Shown in pieces: positions 16,080-26,540 of a stretch of DNA of 64,000 nt. The notes under the pieces are model-generated. The model searched no databases. It was given only the letters and a program-made list of their open reading frames with translations, and was not told the origin of the DNA. Within the stretch, counting starts at the first letter, position 1, and the number at the start of each line of letters is the position of its first letter. This DNA comes from Candidatus Palauibacter scopulicola (lineage in GTDB: Bacteria; Gemmatimonadota; Gemmatimonadetes; Palauibacterales; Palauibacteraceae), in assembly GCF_947581915.1 (NCBI RefSeq), contig NZ_CANPWG010000010.1, forward strand, positions 1-64,000. The letters run 5' to 3'. Position numbers and translations under genes: made by a program.

Positions 16080-17463
16080 CGCCGACGCCGTCCTCGATCG
16101 TCATCGTCGTTCCGAACTCGGCGGAGAGCTTCGCGAGACCCTCGAGGATCTCCTGCCCCAGCGCGTAGTCCGCCATCATCGGGCGCCCGCGCACCGGGCG
16201 CGGCAACTGCCAACCCATGGTGATCGGGTGGAGCTGGATCTCCTTCAATTCCCCGCCCTCGTACTCCACGACGGGGACGACGCTCTCCCAGAACCCTTTC
16301 CCGGCGGGGAAGGAGCCGGCGCCCATGCGCTCGATGCGCACGTCCTGGAACATGCCCGGATGGTCCTGGTACCCGAGTCCCTGCGCCTCGTAGTTGTCCT
16401 GCGGCTGCAGTTCGACGGTCTCGTTCTGCATGGCGAAGTTCGCCAGCGAGTAGAAGATCGGCTTGCCCCGGTACATCTCGACCGCACGCAGGATGTGTGG
16501 GCCGTGGCCGACGAACATGTCCGCGCCGGCGTCAACTGTCGCGCGGGCGACATCCACGAGGAAGTCGGCCGGCACCTCGCGGCGGTCGCCGCCTTCATGC
16601 GAGTGGCTCGTGACGATGACCCACTCGGCCTGGCGCTGCGCTTCCTTCACGACTTCGATGATCTCCGCCAGGTCCCCGGCGTGCGGCACCGTCTTCATGC
16701 CCGGCTTGTCGCCCACGATGAACGTCATGCCGCCGAAGTTCAGCCTCGGTCCGGAGCCGCCGCCCCGTCCCGCCGCCGAGAGCGCGTCCCGGAGGCCCGC
16801 CATCTGCTCCGCCGTCACGGTCACGTGCCGCTCGTAGCGGATCGGGCTCAGTCCCGGGCGCCCGCGCATGTCCGGCCGCTGGTGTCCGGCCCGCATCGCG
16901 TCGTCGAAGGTCGAGGCGATCGAGATCAGCGCGACCCGCCCCCCGGGCGTGTCCACGTAGACCGGGGCCCGCGCTTCCGCGAGGTTCTCACCGTAGCCCG
17001 CAACCGCGAGCCCCGCCGCTTCGGTCGCTTCGACCGTGCGCCGCGCCCCGCCGGCCCCGAAGTCCATCGTGTGGTTGTTCGCCAGGCTCACCATGTCGAA
17101 GCCGAACCACGCGAGTTCGTGCGCGATTTCCGGCTCCGCCCGCATGTAGGTGCCGCCGCTTGCCGCCGCCGGGATCACGTCGTCCTCGTAGTCGTGGAAG
17201 AGGATCTCAAGGTTCACGAAGGCGGTGGTCGCGTTCCGGATGATGTCGCGCAGGGCAAGGAACTCGGGCTCCCGGTACGGAGACATCTTCCGGGAGATGA
17301 TCGCATCTCCCGCCAAGGCGATGGACATGTCACCGCGCGCGTCCTCGAACGCTTGCGCCTCGAGCGATGGCGGCGCGACAAGCGCCGTCCCGGCGGCGAG
17401 GGCGAGGCCGGCCGCGATCCCGGCGAACGTGAGCGACGACAGCGGAAGTCGATTCCGGCGCAT
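16066..17463 (-). CDS. secreted CapA-family protein (PgsA-like metallophosphatase fold)
   Basis: 465 residues with a signal peptide of about 36 residues ending in LEAQA. Family motifs are ALAGDAIISR near the N-terminus, VNLEILF, LANNHTMDFG (the NNH-x-DxG signature), SHSHEGGD and GHGPHILRAVEMYRGKPIFYSLANF, matching the CapA domain of poly-gamma-glutamate capsule proteins with conserved His and Asp metal ligands. No other capsule (capB, capC) genes are nearby, so a capsule role is not supported; many stand-alone CapA proteins are of unknown substrate. GGAGG lies about 6 bases before ATG 17463. Divergent from the D-aminoacylase gene, with 74 bases between starts. Confidence 0.87.
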   Translation of the reverse strand: MRRNRLPLSSLTFAGIAAGLALAAGTALVAPPSLEAQAFEDARGDMSIALAGDAIISRKMSPYREPEFLALRDIIRNATTAFVNLEILFHDYEDDVIPAAASGGTYMRAEPEIAHELAWFGFDMVSLANNHTMDFGAGGARRTVEATEAAGLAVAGYGENLAEARAPVYVDTPGGRVALISIASTFDDAMRAGHQRPDMRGRPGLSPIRYERHVTVTAEQMAGLRDALSAAGRGGGSGPRLNFGGMTFIVGDKPGMKTVPHAGDLAEIIEVVKEAQRQAEWVIVTSHSHEGGDRREVPADFLVDVARATVDAGADMFVGHGPHILRAVEMYRGKPIFYSLANFAMQNETVELQPQDNYEAQGLGYQDHPGMFQDVRIERMGAGSFPAGKGFWESVVPVVEYEGGELKEIQLHPITMGWQLPRPVRGRPMMADYALGQEILEGLAKLSAEFGTTMTIEDGVGVIRP

Positions 17464-17537
17464 GGGGGCCTCCGATGGGCTTGCCTGCGTGGGCTTTTGC
17501 TTGTGCGGTTCGCATCCGGGCCGACAGATTCGACCGT

Positions 17538-19166
17538 ATGAACTACAACATGCTTTTGCCGACTGCGCGCCGCCACGCCGCGCGGGGGCTCGCAACGTTG
17601 CTCGTGGCTGCGGGCCTCTCCGGCGCGGCGGCCGCTGCCCGGCCCTTGGCGGCGCAGAGCTACGACCTGATCATCCGCGGCGGCACCCTCGTCGACGGAT
17701 CCGGGAGTCCGGCCCGGGCGGGGGACGTCGCGATCGACGGCGGACGGATCGCAGCGGTGGGCGACCTGGGCGCGGCGACCGCCGACCGGGTGATCGAAGC
17801 GAACGGACTCCACGTCTTCCCCGGCTTCATCGACACGCACTCCCACGCCATGCCGGCGCTCCTCCGCGATGAACTGCGGACGGCGCAGCCTCTTCTCGCG
17901 CAGGGGATCACAACGATCTTCGCGAACCCCGACGGCGGCGGCACGGTCGATCTCGCCGACCAGCGGGCGCGCATCCGCGACCCCGGCGTCGGGGTCAACG
18001 TGGGCGCCTTCGTCCCGCACGGTAGCGTGCGGCGCGCCGTGCTGGGGATGCAGGCCCGCGAGGCGACGCCGGAGGAACTCGACCGCATGCGGACGATCGT
18101 CCGCGACGGGATGGACGGGGGCGCCTTCGGACTCTCCTCCGGCCTCTACTATTCGCCCGGATCGTACGCCCCGACCGGAGAGGTCGTCGAACTCGCGAAG
18201 GTCGCGGCCGGGTACGGCGGCGTGTACCAAAGCCACATCAGGGACGAATCGGACTATTCGATCGGCCTCATGGGCGCCGTGGACGAGGTGATCGAGATCT
18301 CGCGCGGCTCCGGCATCACGGGCGTCGTCACGCACATCAAGGCGCTCGGGCCCCGGGTGTGGGGCCAGTCCGCCGACGTCGTGCGCCGCATCGAGGAGGC
18401 ACGGGCGGAGGGTCTCGCGATCTACGCGGACCAGTACCCGTACGAGGCGTCGGGGACGAGCATCGTGGGCGCGCTCGTCCCGCGCTGGGCCCTCGCGGGC
18501 GAGGGGGGCAACCTGTACGAACGCATGGAGGATCCCGCGGAGCGCCCCCGGCTCGTGGCGGAGATGTGGGAGAACCTCGACCGCCGGGGTGGCGCCGACC
18601 GGCTCATGCTGCAGGGTGGCCCCCATGGCGGCCGCACCCTGCAGGATGTGGCGGACGATCGCGGGGTCGACGCGATCGAGACGGCGCTCGCCCTCCTCGT
18701 GGAGGCGCTGGACGGAGGCGGCGGCACCGGGCTCACGTCGTTCAACATGAACGACGAGGACATCGCTCGCTTCATGTCACAGCCCTGGATGATGACGTCC
18801 TCCGACGGCTCGCTCTGGGTGCCGGGCGAGGGACACCCGCATCCGCGCGGCTTCGGCGCCTTCCCGCGGCGGATCCGCAAGTACGTGCTGGAGGAAGGCG
18901 TCACCACGCTCGAACGGGCGATTCACGCCATGACGGCGCTTCCGGCCCGCGTGTACGGGATCGACGGCCGCGGGGTGCTCGAACCCGGCGCGGTCGCCGA
19001 TGTCATCGTCGTGGACCTCGAGCGGTTCCGCGACACCGCCGAGTACGACGACCCGCACGGTCTCGCCGAGGGGGTCGAATACTCCCTCGTCAATGGTACG
19101 CTCGCGATCGACGAGGGCCGCTTCACGGACGCGCTCGCCGGCGAAGCGATCGTCAAGACGCAATAA
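17538..19166 (+). CDS. secreted D-aminoacylase / N-acyl-D-amino-acid deacylase family amidohydrolase
   Basis: 542 residues with a signal peptide (about 1-40, cleavage after LAAQ). The amidohydrolase barrel shows the metal motif GFIDTHSHA with His101 and His103, a later SHIRDE and VTHIKALG (His ligands), and the final Asp in TSSDGSLW. The C-terminal GVLEPGAVADVIVVD returns to the small beta domain. Relatives release acyl groups from N-acyl-D-amino acids or act on D-dipeptides. ATG 17538 was chosen because the signal peptide begins there. It is followed after 13 bases by the large beta-propeller gene with its own AGGAG, so the two are probably co-transcribed. Confidence 0.88.
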   Translation: MNYNMLLPTARRHAARGLATLLVAAGLSGAAAAARPLAAQSYDLIIRGGTLVDGSGSPARAGDVAIDGGRIAAVGDLGAATADRVIEANGLHVFPGFIDTHSHAMPALLRDELRTAQPLLAQGITTIFANPDGGGTVDLADQRARIRDPGVGVNVGAFVPHGSVRRAVLGMQAREATPEELDRMRTIVRDGMDGGAFGLSSGLYYSPGSYAPTGEVVELAKVAAGYGGVYQSHIRDESDYSIGLMGAVDEVIEISRGSGITGVVTHIKALGPRVWGQSADVVRRIEEARAEGLAIYADQYPYEASGTSIVGALVPRWALAGEGGNLYERMEDPAERPRLVAEMWENLDRRGGADRLMLQGGPHGGRTLQDVADDRGVDAIETALALLVEALDGGGGTGLTSFNMNDEDIARFMSQPWMMTSSDGSLWVPGEGHPHPRGFGAFPRRIRKYVLEEGVTTLERAIHAMTALPARVYGIDGRGVLEPGAVADVIVVDLERFRDTAEYDDPHGLAEGVEYSLVNGTLAIDEGRFTDALAGEAIVKTQ

Positions 19167-19179
19167 CTCAGGAGCAGAC

Positions 19180-22100
19180 ATGCGATTCCCCGCCCCGATT
19201 CCCGGCACGCGAACCGTCCTCGCACCTCTGGCCGCCGTCGCCGCCCTCGCGTGGCCCCTCGCCGCACAGGATGGCGCGCACGGGGGCGAGCCTCCGGTCG
19301 GCGTCCGGAACCCGGCCCCGGCCGCGGACACCGTCGACCCGAGCCTCTTCGGCGGCCTTTCCTTCCGCTTCGTCGGCCCCTCGCGCGGCGGCCGCGTCAC
19401 GGCGGTCGAGGGTCACCCTTCCCATCCCCACACCTTCTACCAGGGGGCAACCGGCGGCGGCGTGTGGAAGACGACGAACTACGGAGTGACGTGGGAGAAT
19501 ATTTCAGACGGATACTTCCGGTCTCCCTCCATCGGCCACATCGAAGTCGCCGACTCGGATCCGAACGTCATCTACGTGGGGACGGGCTCGGACGGCATCC
19601 GCTCGAATATCATCATCGGGAAGGGCATCCATAAGTCGACGGACGCGGGAGAGACGTGGGACCACGTCGGACTCGAGGACGCGGGCCAGGTCCCGTCCGT
19701 GAAGGCCCACCCGGACAATCCCGACCTCGTCTATGCGGCCGCGATGGGAAACCCGTTCATCAACAATGAGACGCGGGGCGTCTATCGTTCCTCGAACGGT
19801 GGCCTCGACTGGGAGCGCATCCTCTTCACCTCGGATTCCGTCGGGGCGGTCGATCTGGAGTTCCACCCGGCGGATCCCGACGTGATCTACGCCGCGATGT
19901 GGCGGGCGCAGCGGTATCCGTGGTCGATCATCTCCGGGGCGAGCGACGAAGACGGGATCTGGAAGACGACGGACGGGGGCGACACGTGGCGGCGGATCAC
20001 GGCCGGGCTCCCGGAGGGCCTCATCGGCAAGGTGGATTTCTCCGTCTCGCCGGACATGCCGGACCGCGTCTATGCGCTGGTCGAGGCGCCGGAGCCGATC
20101 GAGGGCCTGTACCGCTCGGAGGATGCGGGGGAGACGTGGGATCTGATCAACGACGATCCGCGCAACCAGCTCATGCACCGGCCCTTCTACTTCGCAAACG
20201 TGATCGCGGACCCGACGGACGGAGACGTGGTCTATGTCCTGAACCTCTCGACCTGGAAGTCGACGGACGGGGGGGAGACCTTCCGCACGATCCCCAACGT
20301 GCACGGCGATGACCACGATCTGTGGATCAACCCGGACGACCCGCGGATCATGGTGCACGGGAGCGACGGGGGCGGGGTCGTGACGCTGGACGGCGGGCAG
20401 ACGTGGTCGCCGGTCAACAACCAGCCCACCGCCGAACTCTACCAGGTCGACGTGGACGACCGCTTCCCCTACTGGCTTTACGCGGGGCAGCAGGACGATG
20501 CCTATACGGTCGCCGTGCCGAGCCGGCAGCCTTCGGTCTCCGCGCCGGGCGGGCCCGACGCCTACTGGCGCTCTCCGGGCGGGTGCGAGACGGGGCCTGC
20601 CGTGCCGAAGCCGGGCGACCCCGACGTCGTGTACGCGAACTGCAAGGGGCGTTTCGGGGTCTACAACCAGCGCACCGGGCAGGAGCAGCAGTACTACGTC
20701 GGCGCGGTGAACATGTACGGCACCAACCCCGCCAACCTCCCCTACCGCTTCCAGCGCGTCGTGCCCATCGAGGTCTCGCCGCACGACCCTGAGCTCGTCT
20801 ATCACGGCTCGCAGTACGTGCACCGGACGACAGACGGGGGCCGTACGTGGGAGCGGATCTCTCCCGACCTCACGGCGTTTCCGCCGGAGCGGCAAATGGT
20901 GTCGGGCGGGCCCATCACGCGCGACGCGACGGGGGAAGAGCACTATTCCACCCTCTACGTGATCGAGGCCTCGCCGCACGATCCGGACGTGCTCTGGACG
21001 GGGGCGAACGATGGCCCGGTGTACGTGACGCTGGATGGCGCGGAGACCTGGGAGAATGTGACGCCGGCGGACATGCCGCCGGAGGGCCGCATCAACTCCA
21101 TCGACATCTCCCGGCACGATCCGGACAAGGTGTACGTGGCCGGATACCGCTTCCTGCTCGGCGACTTCCGGCCCTACGTCTACCGGACGGATGACGCGGG
21201 GGAGACGTGGAAGCTGCTCACGGATGGGACGAACGGGATCCCGGCGGACGTGCCGGTGCGGGTCGTGCGCGAGGATCCGGACCGCGCGGGGCTCCTGTAT
21301 GCGGGGACCGAGTTCGGGCTCTTCATCTCCTTCGACGATGGGGAGACGTGGCAGTCGTTCCAGCTTGACCTGCCGCTCACGCCGGTGACGGACATCGAGG
21401 TGTATCGGCAGGACCTCGCGCTCTCGACGATGGGCCGCGGGTTCTGGGTGCTGGACGACATCACGCCGTTGCACGAGATCGGCGCGGACGGATCGGTCGC
21501 GGCCGAGGGCCGGGCGCACCTGTTCGAGGGACGGCCGCAGTACCGCACGCGGCCCGGACGGAACTCAGGCTTCGAATGGGCCTCGAATACGGCGCGGCCG
21601 GACTACCCCGGCGCGGGTGCGGACATCAGCTACTGGATCTCGCCGGAACTGGGACCCGACGAGACCGTGCGGATCGAGATCCTCGACGCGGGCGGCGAGG
21701 TCATCCGATCCTTCGCCAGCGGCGGGGGCGGCGGCGCGGCTCGGGCGGGGGGACCGGCGATGCAGCGCATGGCCCCGCGCGGCGGGGCGGCGCGCGGCGT
21801 CTCGTCGGCACCCGGCGTGCACCGGCTGCGGTGGGACATGCGCTCGCAGGGCGAGGGCCGCGGCGGACCGATCGTGCCGCCCGGCGAGTACACCGTCCGC
21901 CTCTCGGCGGGCGACGTGACGGCCGAGTCGGGGCTCGAACTGCGGATCGACCCGCGGGTGGCGGCGGAGGGGGTGACCGTCGCCGACCTCGAGGAGCAGT
22001 ACCGCTTCAACCTCGCCGTGCGGGAGACGATGGCGGAGGCCCGTGAGGTCGCGGACGGCATCGACGACCTGCGCGAGCGCATCGCGGAGGCGCGCGCGGA

Positions 22101-22362
22101 CGCCGGCGGCGGCCGCAACGATACGCTGGACGAACTGGAGGCGGAGCTGGACGAACTCGACGCGGGCGTCAACGACGCGGAGGGCAGCTATCCGCGCCCC
22201 ATGCTCCTGAGCCAGCTCAACTATCTCGCCGGCATGACCGGGCGGGCCGACCAGGCGCCGGGCGCCGACGCGTACGAGCGGCACGAGGACCTGCAGGAGG
22301 AGGTGCGCGCCGTCAGCGAGTGGCTGCAGACGCTGGTGCGACGGCTGACCGCCACCGACTGA
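19180..22362 (+). CDS. large secreted BNR/VPS10-type beta-propeller protein
   Basis: 1060 residues with a signal peptide ending near PLAAQ. It carries many BNR/Asp-box repeats of the form S-x-D-x-G-x-T-W (for example TTNYGVTWENIS, STDAGETWDHV, TTDGGDTWRRI, SEDAGETWDLI, STDGGETFR, TTDGGRTWERI, RTDDAGETWKLL, FDDGETWQSF), spread from about residue 95 to 730, as in VPS10/sortilin-like and xyloglucanase-like double propellers. A beta-sandwich-like segment, a Gly/Arg-rich linker (near 845-870) and a charged helical coiled-coil region (about 960-1000) follow. The catalytic residues of glycosidases were not identified, so 'glycosyl hydrolase' labels given to such proteins are not supported here. AGGAG precedes the ATG. 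Confidence 0.87.
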   Translation: MRFPAPIPGTRTVLAPLAAVAALAWPLAAQDGAHGGEPPVGVRNPAPAADTVDPSLFGGLSFRFVGPSRGGRVTAVEGHPSHPHTFYQGATGGGVWKTTNYGVTWENISDGYFRSPSIGHIEVADSDPNVIYVGTGSDGIRSNIIIGKGIHKSTDAGETWDHVGLEDAGQVPSVKAHPDNPDLVYAAAMGNPFINNETRGVYRSSNGGLDWERILFTSDSVGAVDLEFHPADPDVIYAAMWRAQRYPWSIISGASDEDGIWKTTDGGDTWRRITAGLPEGLIGKVDFSVSPDMPDRVYALVEAPEPIEGLYRSEDAGETWDLINDDPRNQLMHRPFYFANVIADPTDGDVVYVLNLSTWKSTDGGETFRTIPNVHGDDHDLWINPDDPRIMVHGSDGGGVVTLDGGQTWSPVNNQPTAELYQVDVDDRFPYWLYAGQQDDAYTVAVPSRQPSVSAPGGPDAYWRSPGGCETGPAVPKPGDPDVVYANCKGRFGVYNQRTGQEQQYYVGAVNMYGTNPANLPYRFQRVVPIEVSPHDPELVYHGSQYVHRTTDGGRTWERISPDLTAFPPERQMVSGGPITRDATGEEHYSTLYVIEASPHDPDVLWTGANDGPVYVTLDGAETWENVTPADMPPEGRINSIDISRHDPDKVYVAGYRFLLGDFRPYVYRTDDAGETWKLLTDGTNGIPADVPVRVVREDPDRAGLLYAGTEFGLFISFDDGETWQSFQLDLPLTPVTDIEVYRQDLALSTMGRGFWVLDDITPLHEIGADGSVAAEGRAHLFEGRPQYRTRPGRNSGFEWASNTARPDYPGAGADISYWISPELGPDETVRIEILDAGGEVIRSFASGGGGGAARAGGPAMQRMAPRGGAARGVSSAPGVHRLRWDMRSQGEGRGGPIVPPGEYTVRLSAGDVTAESGLELRIDPRVAAEGVTVADLEEQYRFNLAVRETMAEAREVADGIDDLRERIAEARADAGGGRNDTLDELEAELDELDAGVNDAEGSYPRPMLLSQLNYLAGMTGRADQAPGADAYERHEDLQEEVRAVSEWLQTLVRRLTATD

Positions 22363-22369
22363 CCGTGAC

Positions 22370-23224
22370 GTGAGCCAGGGCGTGTTCGACATCAACGTCA
22401 TCCCGCACCCGCTGTCGGGCACGCCCTTCGGCACGGCGCTCGATCTGTGCCTGATCCTGGCCGCGATGTGCCTGGTGGTCGCGATCCCGACGCGCGACTA
22501 CTCGTGGGTGGACCGGCTGTGGAGCCTGGTGCCGCCCGTCTACTGCCTGATCGTAGCCGCGGGGCTCGACTTCGCCTCGCCGCGCGTGAACCTGATGACC
22601 CTGCTCGTCGTCCTCTGGTCGGCGCGCCTGACCTTCAACGGCCTGCGCAGGGGGGTATTCCGGCCGGGACACGAGGACTACCGCTGGGTCGCGGTCCGCG
22701 AGAAGCTCGGTCCGATCCGGTTTCAGTTGCTCAACCTCACGTTCATCAGCTTCGGGCAGATGCTGCTCATCTGGTGGTTCACCTCGCCGGTGCACCAGGC
22801 GGCGGTGTGGAGCGAGACGCCGCTCGGCTGGCTGGATTTCCTCACCGCCTCGCTGTTCCTCGTGCTCTTCGTCGGCGAGGCCGTGGCCGACGAGCAGATG
22901 TGGCGCTTCCAGCGGGACAAGAAGCGACGGATCGAGGCGGGGGAAGAGGTCCCCCAACCCTTCATCACTTCGGGTCTGTTCCGCTATTGCCGCCATCCCA
23001 ACTACTTCTGCGAACTGGGCATGTGGTGGCTGTTCTACCTGTTTGCCGTCTCCGCCTCCGGCCAGTGGCTCCACTGGACCGGCCTTGGCTTCATCCTCCT
23101 CACCGCCCTGTTGATCCCGTCCATGCGCCTCACCGAGACCATCTCCGCGTCGAAGTACCCCGCCTACCGCGACTACCAGGCGAGCACGCCGGCGCTGATC
23201 CCCGGACTCCGCTTCAAGATCTAG
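22370..23224 (+). CDS. DUF1295 membrane protein, steroid 5-alpha-reductase-like
   Basis: 284 residues with about seven hydrophobic segments. The C-terminal block SGLFRYCRHPNYFCELGMWW, and the terminal KYPAYRDYQASTPALIPG, are the diagnostic NADPH-binding region of the 5-alpha-reductase/isoprenylcysteine methyltransferase fold. An early DYSWVDRLWSLVPPVYC motif is also typical of DUF1295. Inner-membrane reductase of unknown lipid substrate. The GTG at 22370 lies 7 bases past the stop of the propeller gene and has no clear ribosome site, so translation may depend on read-in from the upstream gene. Confidence 0.87.
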   Translation: MSQGVFDINVIPHPLSGTPFGTALDLCLILAAMCLVVAIPTRDYSWVDRLWSLVPPVYCLIVAAGLDFASPRVNLMTLLVVLWSARLTFNGLRRGVFRPGHEDYRWVAVREKLGPIRFQLLNLTFISFGQMLLIWWFTSPVHQAAVWSETPLGWLDFLTASLFLVLFVGEAVADEQMWRFQRDKKRRIEAGEEVPQPFITSGLFRYCRHPNYFCELGMWWLFYLFAVSASGQWLHWTGLGFILLTALLIPSMRLTETISASKYPAYRDYQASTPALIPGLRFKI

Positions 23225-23278
23225 AATCACGGGAGTGTCGGCGCCTCTGCATCGACCCATGCCCATCGAACATCCGAG

Positions 23279-23298
23279 GACGTTCCCGCGGGAACGTC
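23279..23298. promoter_or_regulatory. 20-bp perfect palindrome upstream of the DoxX gene
   Basis: GACGTTCCCGCGGGAACGTC reads the same on both strands with no spacer. It lies between the DUF1295 stop and the DoxX GTG, 93 bases before that start. The inner 16 bases (CGTTCCCGCGGGAACG) recur once more at 26541-26556 upstream of a propeller lipoprotein gene. A dimeric regulator site is the likely explanation; no regulator gene is in the window. Confidence 0.6.
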
Positions 23299-23391
23299 GA
23301 GGTCGGCGGTCTGGCCACGGGTCGGGATTGAAACGAGGTTCAGGGATCGATGGGGAGCCGGACCAGGTACTCGTAACGCGAGGAGGGTTCA

Positions 23392-23733
23392 GTGGCGGAC
23401 AACGGAACTGCTGGCAAGGCCGTCAAGGTGGTGTCGATTCTGCTCGCGCTGCTCTTCCTTCTGAATGGCGGGATGAAGATTGCCGGGATGATGGTCGACC
23501 AGTTCGCGGTGTGGGGCTATCCGGCGTGGTTCCAGTACCTGATCGGCGTCGTGGAGGTGCTGGCGGGGGTCGGTTTCCTGAGGCGTCCGACGAGCTTCCT
23601 GGCGGCGGTCGTCGTCGTCCCGATCATGGCGGGCGCGATCTACACCCTCGTGAGGGCCGGGACGGCGCCGCAGGCCGCGGTTCCGGCCGTGGCGCTGCTG
23701 CTCTCGCTCTTCGTGGCGAAGAAGTCGCGCTAG
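23392..23733 (+). CDS. DoxX-family small membrane protein
   Basis: 113 residues with four hydrophobic helices (about 12-30, 44-60, 66-84, 90-108), the usual DoxX/SURF4-like layout, including the LLNGGMKIAG motif at the end of helix 1 and a helix 2 of GVVEVLAGVGFL type. DoxX proteins are small inner-membrane proteins tied to redox or thiol stress in some bacteria; the molecular role is unknown. The GTG start at 23392 is supported by AGGAGGG at a good distance. A 20-bp palindrome lies about 93-112 bases upstream. Convergent with the propeller lipoprotein gene, with only 12 bases between the stops. Confidence 0.87.
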   Translation: MADNGTAGKAVKVVSILLALLFLLNGGMKIAGMMVDQFAVWGYPAWFQYLIGVVEVLAGVGFLRRPTSFLAAVVVVPIMAGAIYTLVRAGTAPQAAVPAVALLLSLFVAKKSR

Positions 23734-23745
23734 TCCGGCGCTCGC

Positions 23746-25074
23746 TCAGTCGCCTTCGGCGGCCTCGAGCAGCTGGTCGCCCACGAGACGGACGACGCGG
23801 ACGCGCTGGATGCCGAGTTCATCGGATTCGATGTAGGCGAGCAGGCCGTCCGGCCCGAACGCGGCCGGAATGCGAACTCCGTCCGGGGCGATCGTGCCGA
23901 AGTACTGCCCGTCGGCCGTGAGGATGTCCGTGGGACCGGGCTCTCCCCCCAGGGCTGAGCGTTCGACCCAGATGCGATCGCTCCGGTCCACGGCCAGTCG
24001 CGAGATGACCGGCGCCTCCTCCGGAAACACCATGTCCGCGATCCGGTCTTCCCGCATGCGGCGCATCGCCTCCGGATCGGGACCACTCGGCCTTCCGGAA
24101 CCGGCGGTTCCGCTGATCGAGATCGCCCGAGTCATGAAGACGGCGCCCCCGCCGCCTCCGCTCCCGCCGTCCGCCAGGGCGGCGAGCTGGCGCTCGCGCT
24201 CCGCATCCCGGATCTCGTCGGTGACCGCGACGGGGGAGATCGGCCGTTCGAGCGTGCCCGTCACCTGTCCCGAGGCAGCGAGGATCTTGACCCGGTAGCC
24301 GACCGAATCGGCCAGGGCGACGCGGCCATCCCGGAGCACGCCCAGGCTGAGGGGAAGAGGGAAGGCCTCCATGCGAGACATGACGATCCGCATGTTTCCG
24401 GCCTGCGTCTCGGCGTCTTCGACGGGCGGTCCCGCCCAGGCCACGTAGAACACGTCGTGGGTCCCATCGAGCCGGTACCGATGGATCGGACGGCCTTCCG
24501 GCGCCGCATCGTCCCCGCCGAGGAGGAGCGCGAGCGACCCGCCGACGAGGTCTGCCGAGAGGACCGTGCCGTCGGGTAGCGCGTGGATCGGAATGCCGGG
24601 CGCTCCATCCGTCATGTTGAACGCGGCCTCTCGGACGAGCTCGCCTTCCCGGTTGAACAACTTGATGCCCCGCGTGAGGTCGTTCACGCCGATGGTGCCG
24701 TCGGCGAACACCGCCATCCCGAGCGGCTGGCTGAGTTCCCCGGGACCCTCGCCCTTGTTCGAGATCGTCCGCACGAACTCGCCGCCCGGGCCGACGACGA
24801 CGACGTGGCCGGCGTCATTGTCGAGGATGAAGAGCGAGCCGTCCTCCCCGAAGGCGACGCCCGCCACGCGACCGAACATCTCCCACGCGGCCCCGTCCAT
24901 CACGCCGACGGTGTACACCTCCTCTACGCCGGGTGCGAGGGCGACGTCGGGGCTGTCGAGTCCCGCGGCACCCGGTCCGGCGCCGCCCGGTGCGGCGTCG
25001 CCCCCGCAGCCGACGGCCGCAAACGGAAGGGCGAACAGGACGAGATGACGCGTACGACAAGGGATCTTGTACAT
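23746..25074 (-). CDS. six-bladed beta-propeller lipoprotein (NHL-like), copy 2 of a tandem pair
   Basis: 442 residues. The lipobox is AAVGC, followed by an Ala/Gly-rich linker and six-bladed propeller repeats: [19 protein letters not shown], the family hallmark [25 protein letters not shown] and [12 protein letters not shown] (each quoted in part). A poly-Gly insert (GGSGGGGG) with a methionine-bearing helix separates the last blades. Surface or periplasmic binding protein, ligand unknown. It is a close paralogue of the next gene upstream (25167-26477); the pair share the linker sequence LDSPDV, the [13 protein letters not shown] block and the Gly-rich insert, so they arose by tandem duplication. 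ATG 25074 has GGGGGAAA before it. Confidence 0.87.
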   Translation of the reverse strand: MYKIPCRTRHLVLFALPFAAVGCGGDAAPGGAGPGAAGLDSPDVALAPGVEEVYTVGVMDGAAWEMFGRVAGVAFGEDGSLFILDNDAGHVVVVGPGGEFVRTISNKGEGPGELSQPLGMAVFADGTIGVNDLTRGIKLFNREGELVREAAFNMTDGAPGIPIHALPDGTVLSADLVGGSLALLLGGDDAAPEGRPIHRYRLDGTHDVFYVAWAGPPVEDAETQAGNMRIVMSRMEAFPLPLSLGVLRDGRVALADSVGYRVKILAASGQVTGTLERPISPVAVTDEIRDAERERQLAALADGGSGGGGGAVFMTRAISISGTAGSGRPSGPDPEAMRRMREDRIADMVFPEEAPVISRLAVDRSDRIWVERSALGGEPGPTDILTADGQYFGTIAPDGVRIPAAFGPDGLLAYIESDELGIQRVRVVRLVGDQLLEAAEGD

Positions 25075-25166
25075 GAGTTTCCCCCAGGGGAGAAGCGGGC
25101 GATGGCCGGACGCCGCGTGTGACAACGGAGAGCGGGCCCACGGTTGCCCGCCTTGCGCGCCCACGC

Positions 25167-26477
25167 TTATCGAGCGCCCTCCAGTTGTTCGTCCGCCATG
25201 AGTCGGACGACGAGGACCCGCTGAATGTCGAGGTCGTCGCGCTCCACGTATGCGAGCAGGCCGCCCGGACCGAAGGCTCGGGGGATTCTCAGGCCGTCCG
25301 TGGGGAGCGAGCCGAAGTACCGTCCGTCGGCGCTCAGGATGTCGATCGTACCGGTCTCTCCGGGGAGGGCGGAGCGCTGCACCCAGATGCGGTCGCTCCA
25401 GTCCACGGCCAGGTTCGTGATCACCGGCATCTCCTCCGGGAACGCCAGGTCCCGGATCTGGTCCTCGCGGATCTGGCGCAAGGCCTCCCGCATCCCCTCC
25501 GAATCCATGGGATTCCCACCGCCGCCAGATCCGGCCGCTGCGGTGATGCTCAGGGTCATGATGCCGCCGCCTCCCCCGCTTCCACCGGACTCGAGGCTCG
25601 CGAGACGGCGTTCGCGCTCGGCCGCCTCGATCGCGGGCGTCACGGCCACCGGCGGCACCGGGCGCTCGAGGGTCGACACGAGGGCCCCCTCCACATCGAG
25701 CAGCTTGACCCGGTAGCCGACCGAGTCGGCGATCGCGACGCGTCCGTCACTGAGCACGTCCAGCGCCAGCGGCAGCGGGAAGGCCTCTCCGGCTTCCATC
25801 TGGATGCGGATGTTCCCGGTCTCCGCTTCGTCGGTTCGCGTTTCGCGCGGCGGGGGCGCCCAGGCCGCGTGGAAGAGGTCGGTGCTTCCGTCGAGCCGGA
25901 AGCGCGTGATCGGACGGCCCTGTTCACGGTCCGAGATCCCCTCCGGCGAGAAGCTCATCCGGCGGGCCGGTGCGATGAGGCTGTGATCGGGCATGGCGCG
26001 GAGTCGCCCGGCGGGCACGGCGCCCTCCGGATCGATCCGGACGTCGTCGAGGAGCCCTCCCTCGCGGTCGAAGAGCGCGATGCTCCGGTTTCTGACGTCG
26101 CGCACACCGATCCGTCCGTCGCCGAACACGATGAGGCTGGTTGGGAGGCGGAGCTCGCCGGGTCCTTCGCCCTTGTTGGATATGGTGCGAACGAATGCTC
26201 CCGCGGGATCGATCACGATGACGTGCCCGGCATCGCTGTCGAGGATATAGAGAGTGCCGTCCGCATCGAACGCGACATCCGCCACCCGGCCGAACATCTC
26301 CCAATCCGCCCCGTCCAGCACACCGACGGCGTAGAGCGTGTCCGTCGCGGGAGAGATCGTGACGTCGGGGCTGTCGAGCCCGCGGGCGGCGGATCCGCCG
26401 TCCCCGCCGCAGGCCGCGGCCGACAGGAGAACCGGAGTGAGTACGGCATGGGCGACATGGCTGTGCGAACGGCGCAT
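25167..26477 (-). CDS. six-bladed beta-propeller lipoprotein (NHL-like), copy 1 of a tandem pair
   Basis: 436 residues from ATG 26477, which has AGGAG 9 bases upstream (an ATG-like frame extension to 26510 lacks one). The lipobox is SAAAC. Propeller blades repeat with the family signature [46 protein letters not shown] and [12 protein letters not shown]. The Gly-rich insert GGSGGGGG is shared with the downstream copy, which starts 92 bases after this stop. Function unknown; such proteins are expanded in this kind of genome. A 16-bp palindrome identical to the core of the site before the DoxX gene lies 64-79 bases upstream of the start and may be its operator. Confidence 0.87.
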   Translation of the reverse strand: MRRSHSHVAHAVLTPVLLSAAACGGDGGSAARGLDSPDVTISPATDTLYAVGVLDGADWEMFGRVADVAFDADGTLYILDSDAGHVIVIDPAGAFVRTISNKGEGPGELRLPTSLIVFGDGRIGVRDVRNRSIALFDREGGLLDDVRIDPEGAVPAGRLRAMPDHSLIAPARRMSFSPEGISDREQGRPITRFRLDGSTDLFHAAWAPPPRETRTDEAETGNIRIQMEAGEAFPLPLALDVLSDGRVAIADSVGYRVKLLDVEGALVSTLERPVPPVAVTPAIEAAERERRLASLESGGSGGGGGIMTLSITAAAGSGGGGNPMDSEGMREALRQIREDQIRDLAFPEEMPVITNLAVDWSDRIWVQRSALPGETGTIDILSADGRYFGSLPTDGLRIPRAFGPGGLLAYVERDDLDIQRVLVVRLMADEQLEGAR

Positions 26478-26540
26478 CGGGTTCTGCTCCTGGCGCGGAG
26501 GGGGAGCCAACAGGTTTCGACTATGAAGATAGTTGAGGCG

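Noticed and set aside
19504..21519. 671-codon open frame on the minus strand opposite the BNR propeller gene
   Set aside because: It is an antisense shadow: its translation is low-complexity (His/Arg/Val-rich) and mirrors the BNR repeats. High GC content leaves long antisense frames throughout the window.
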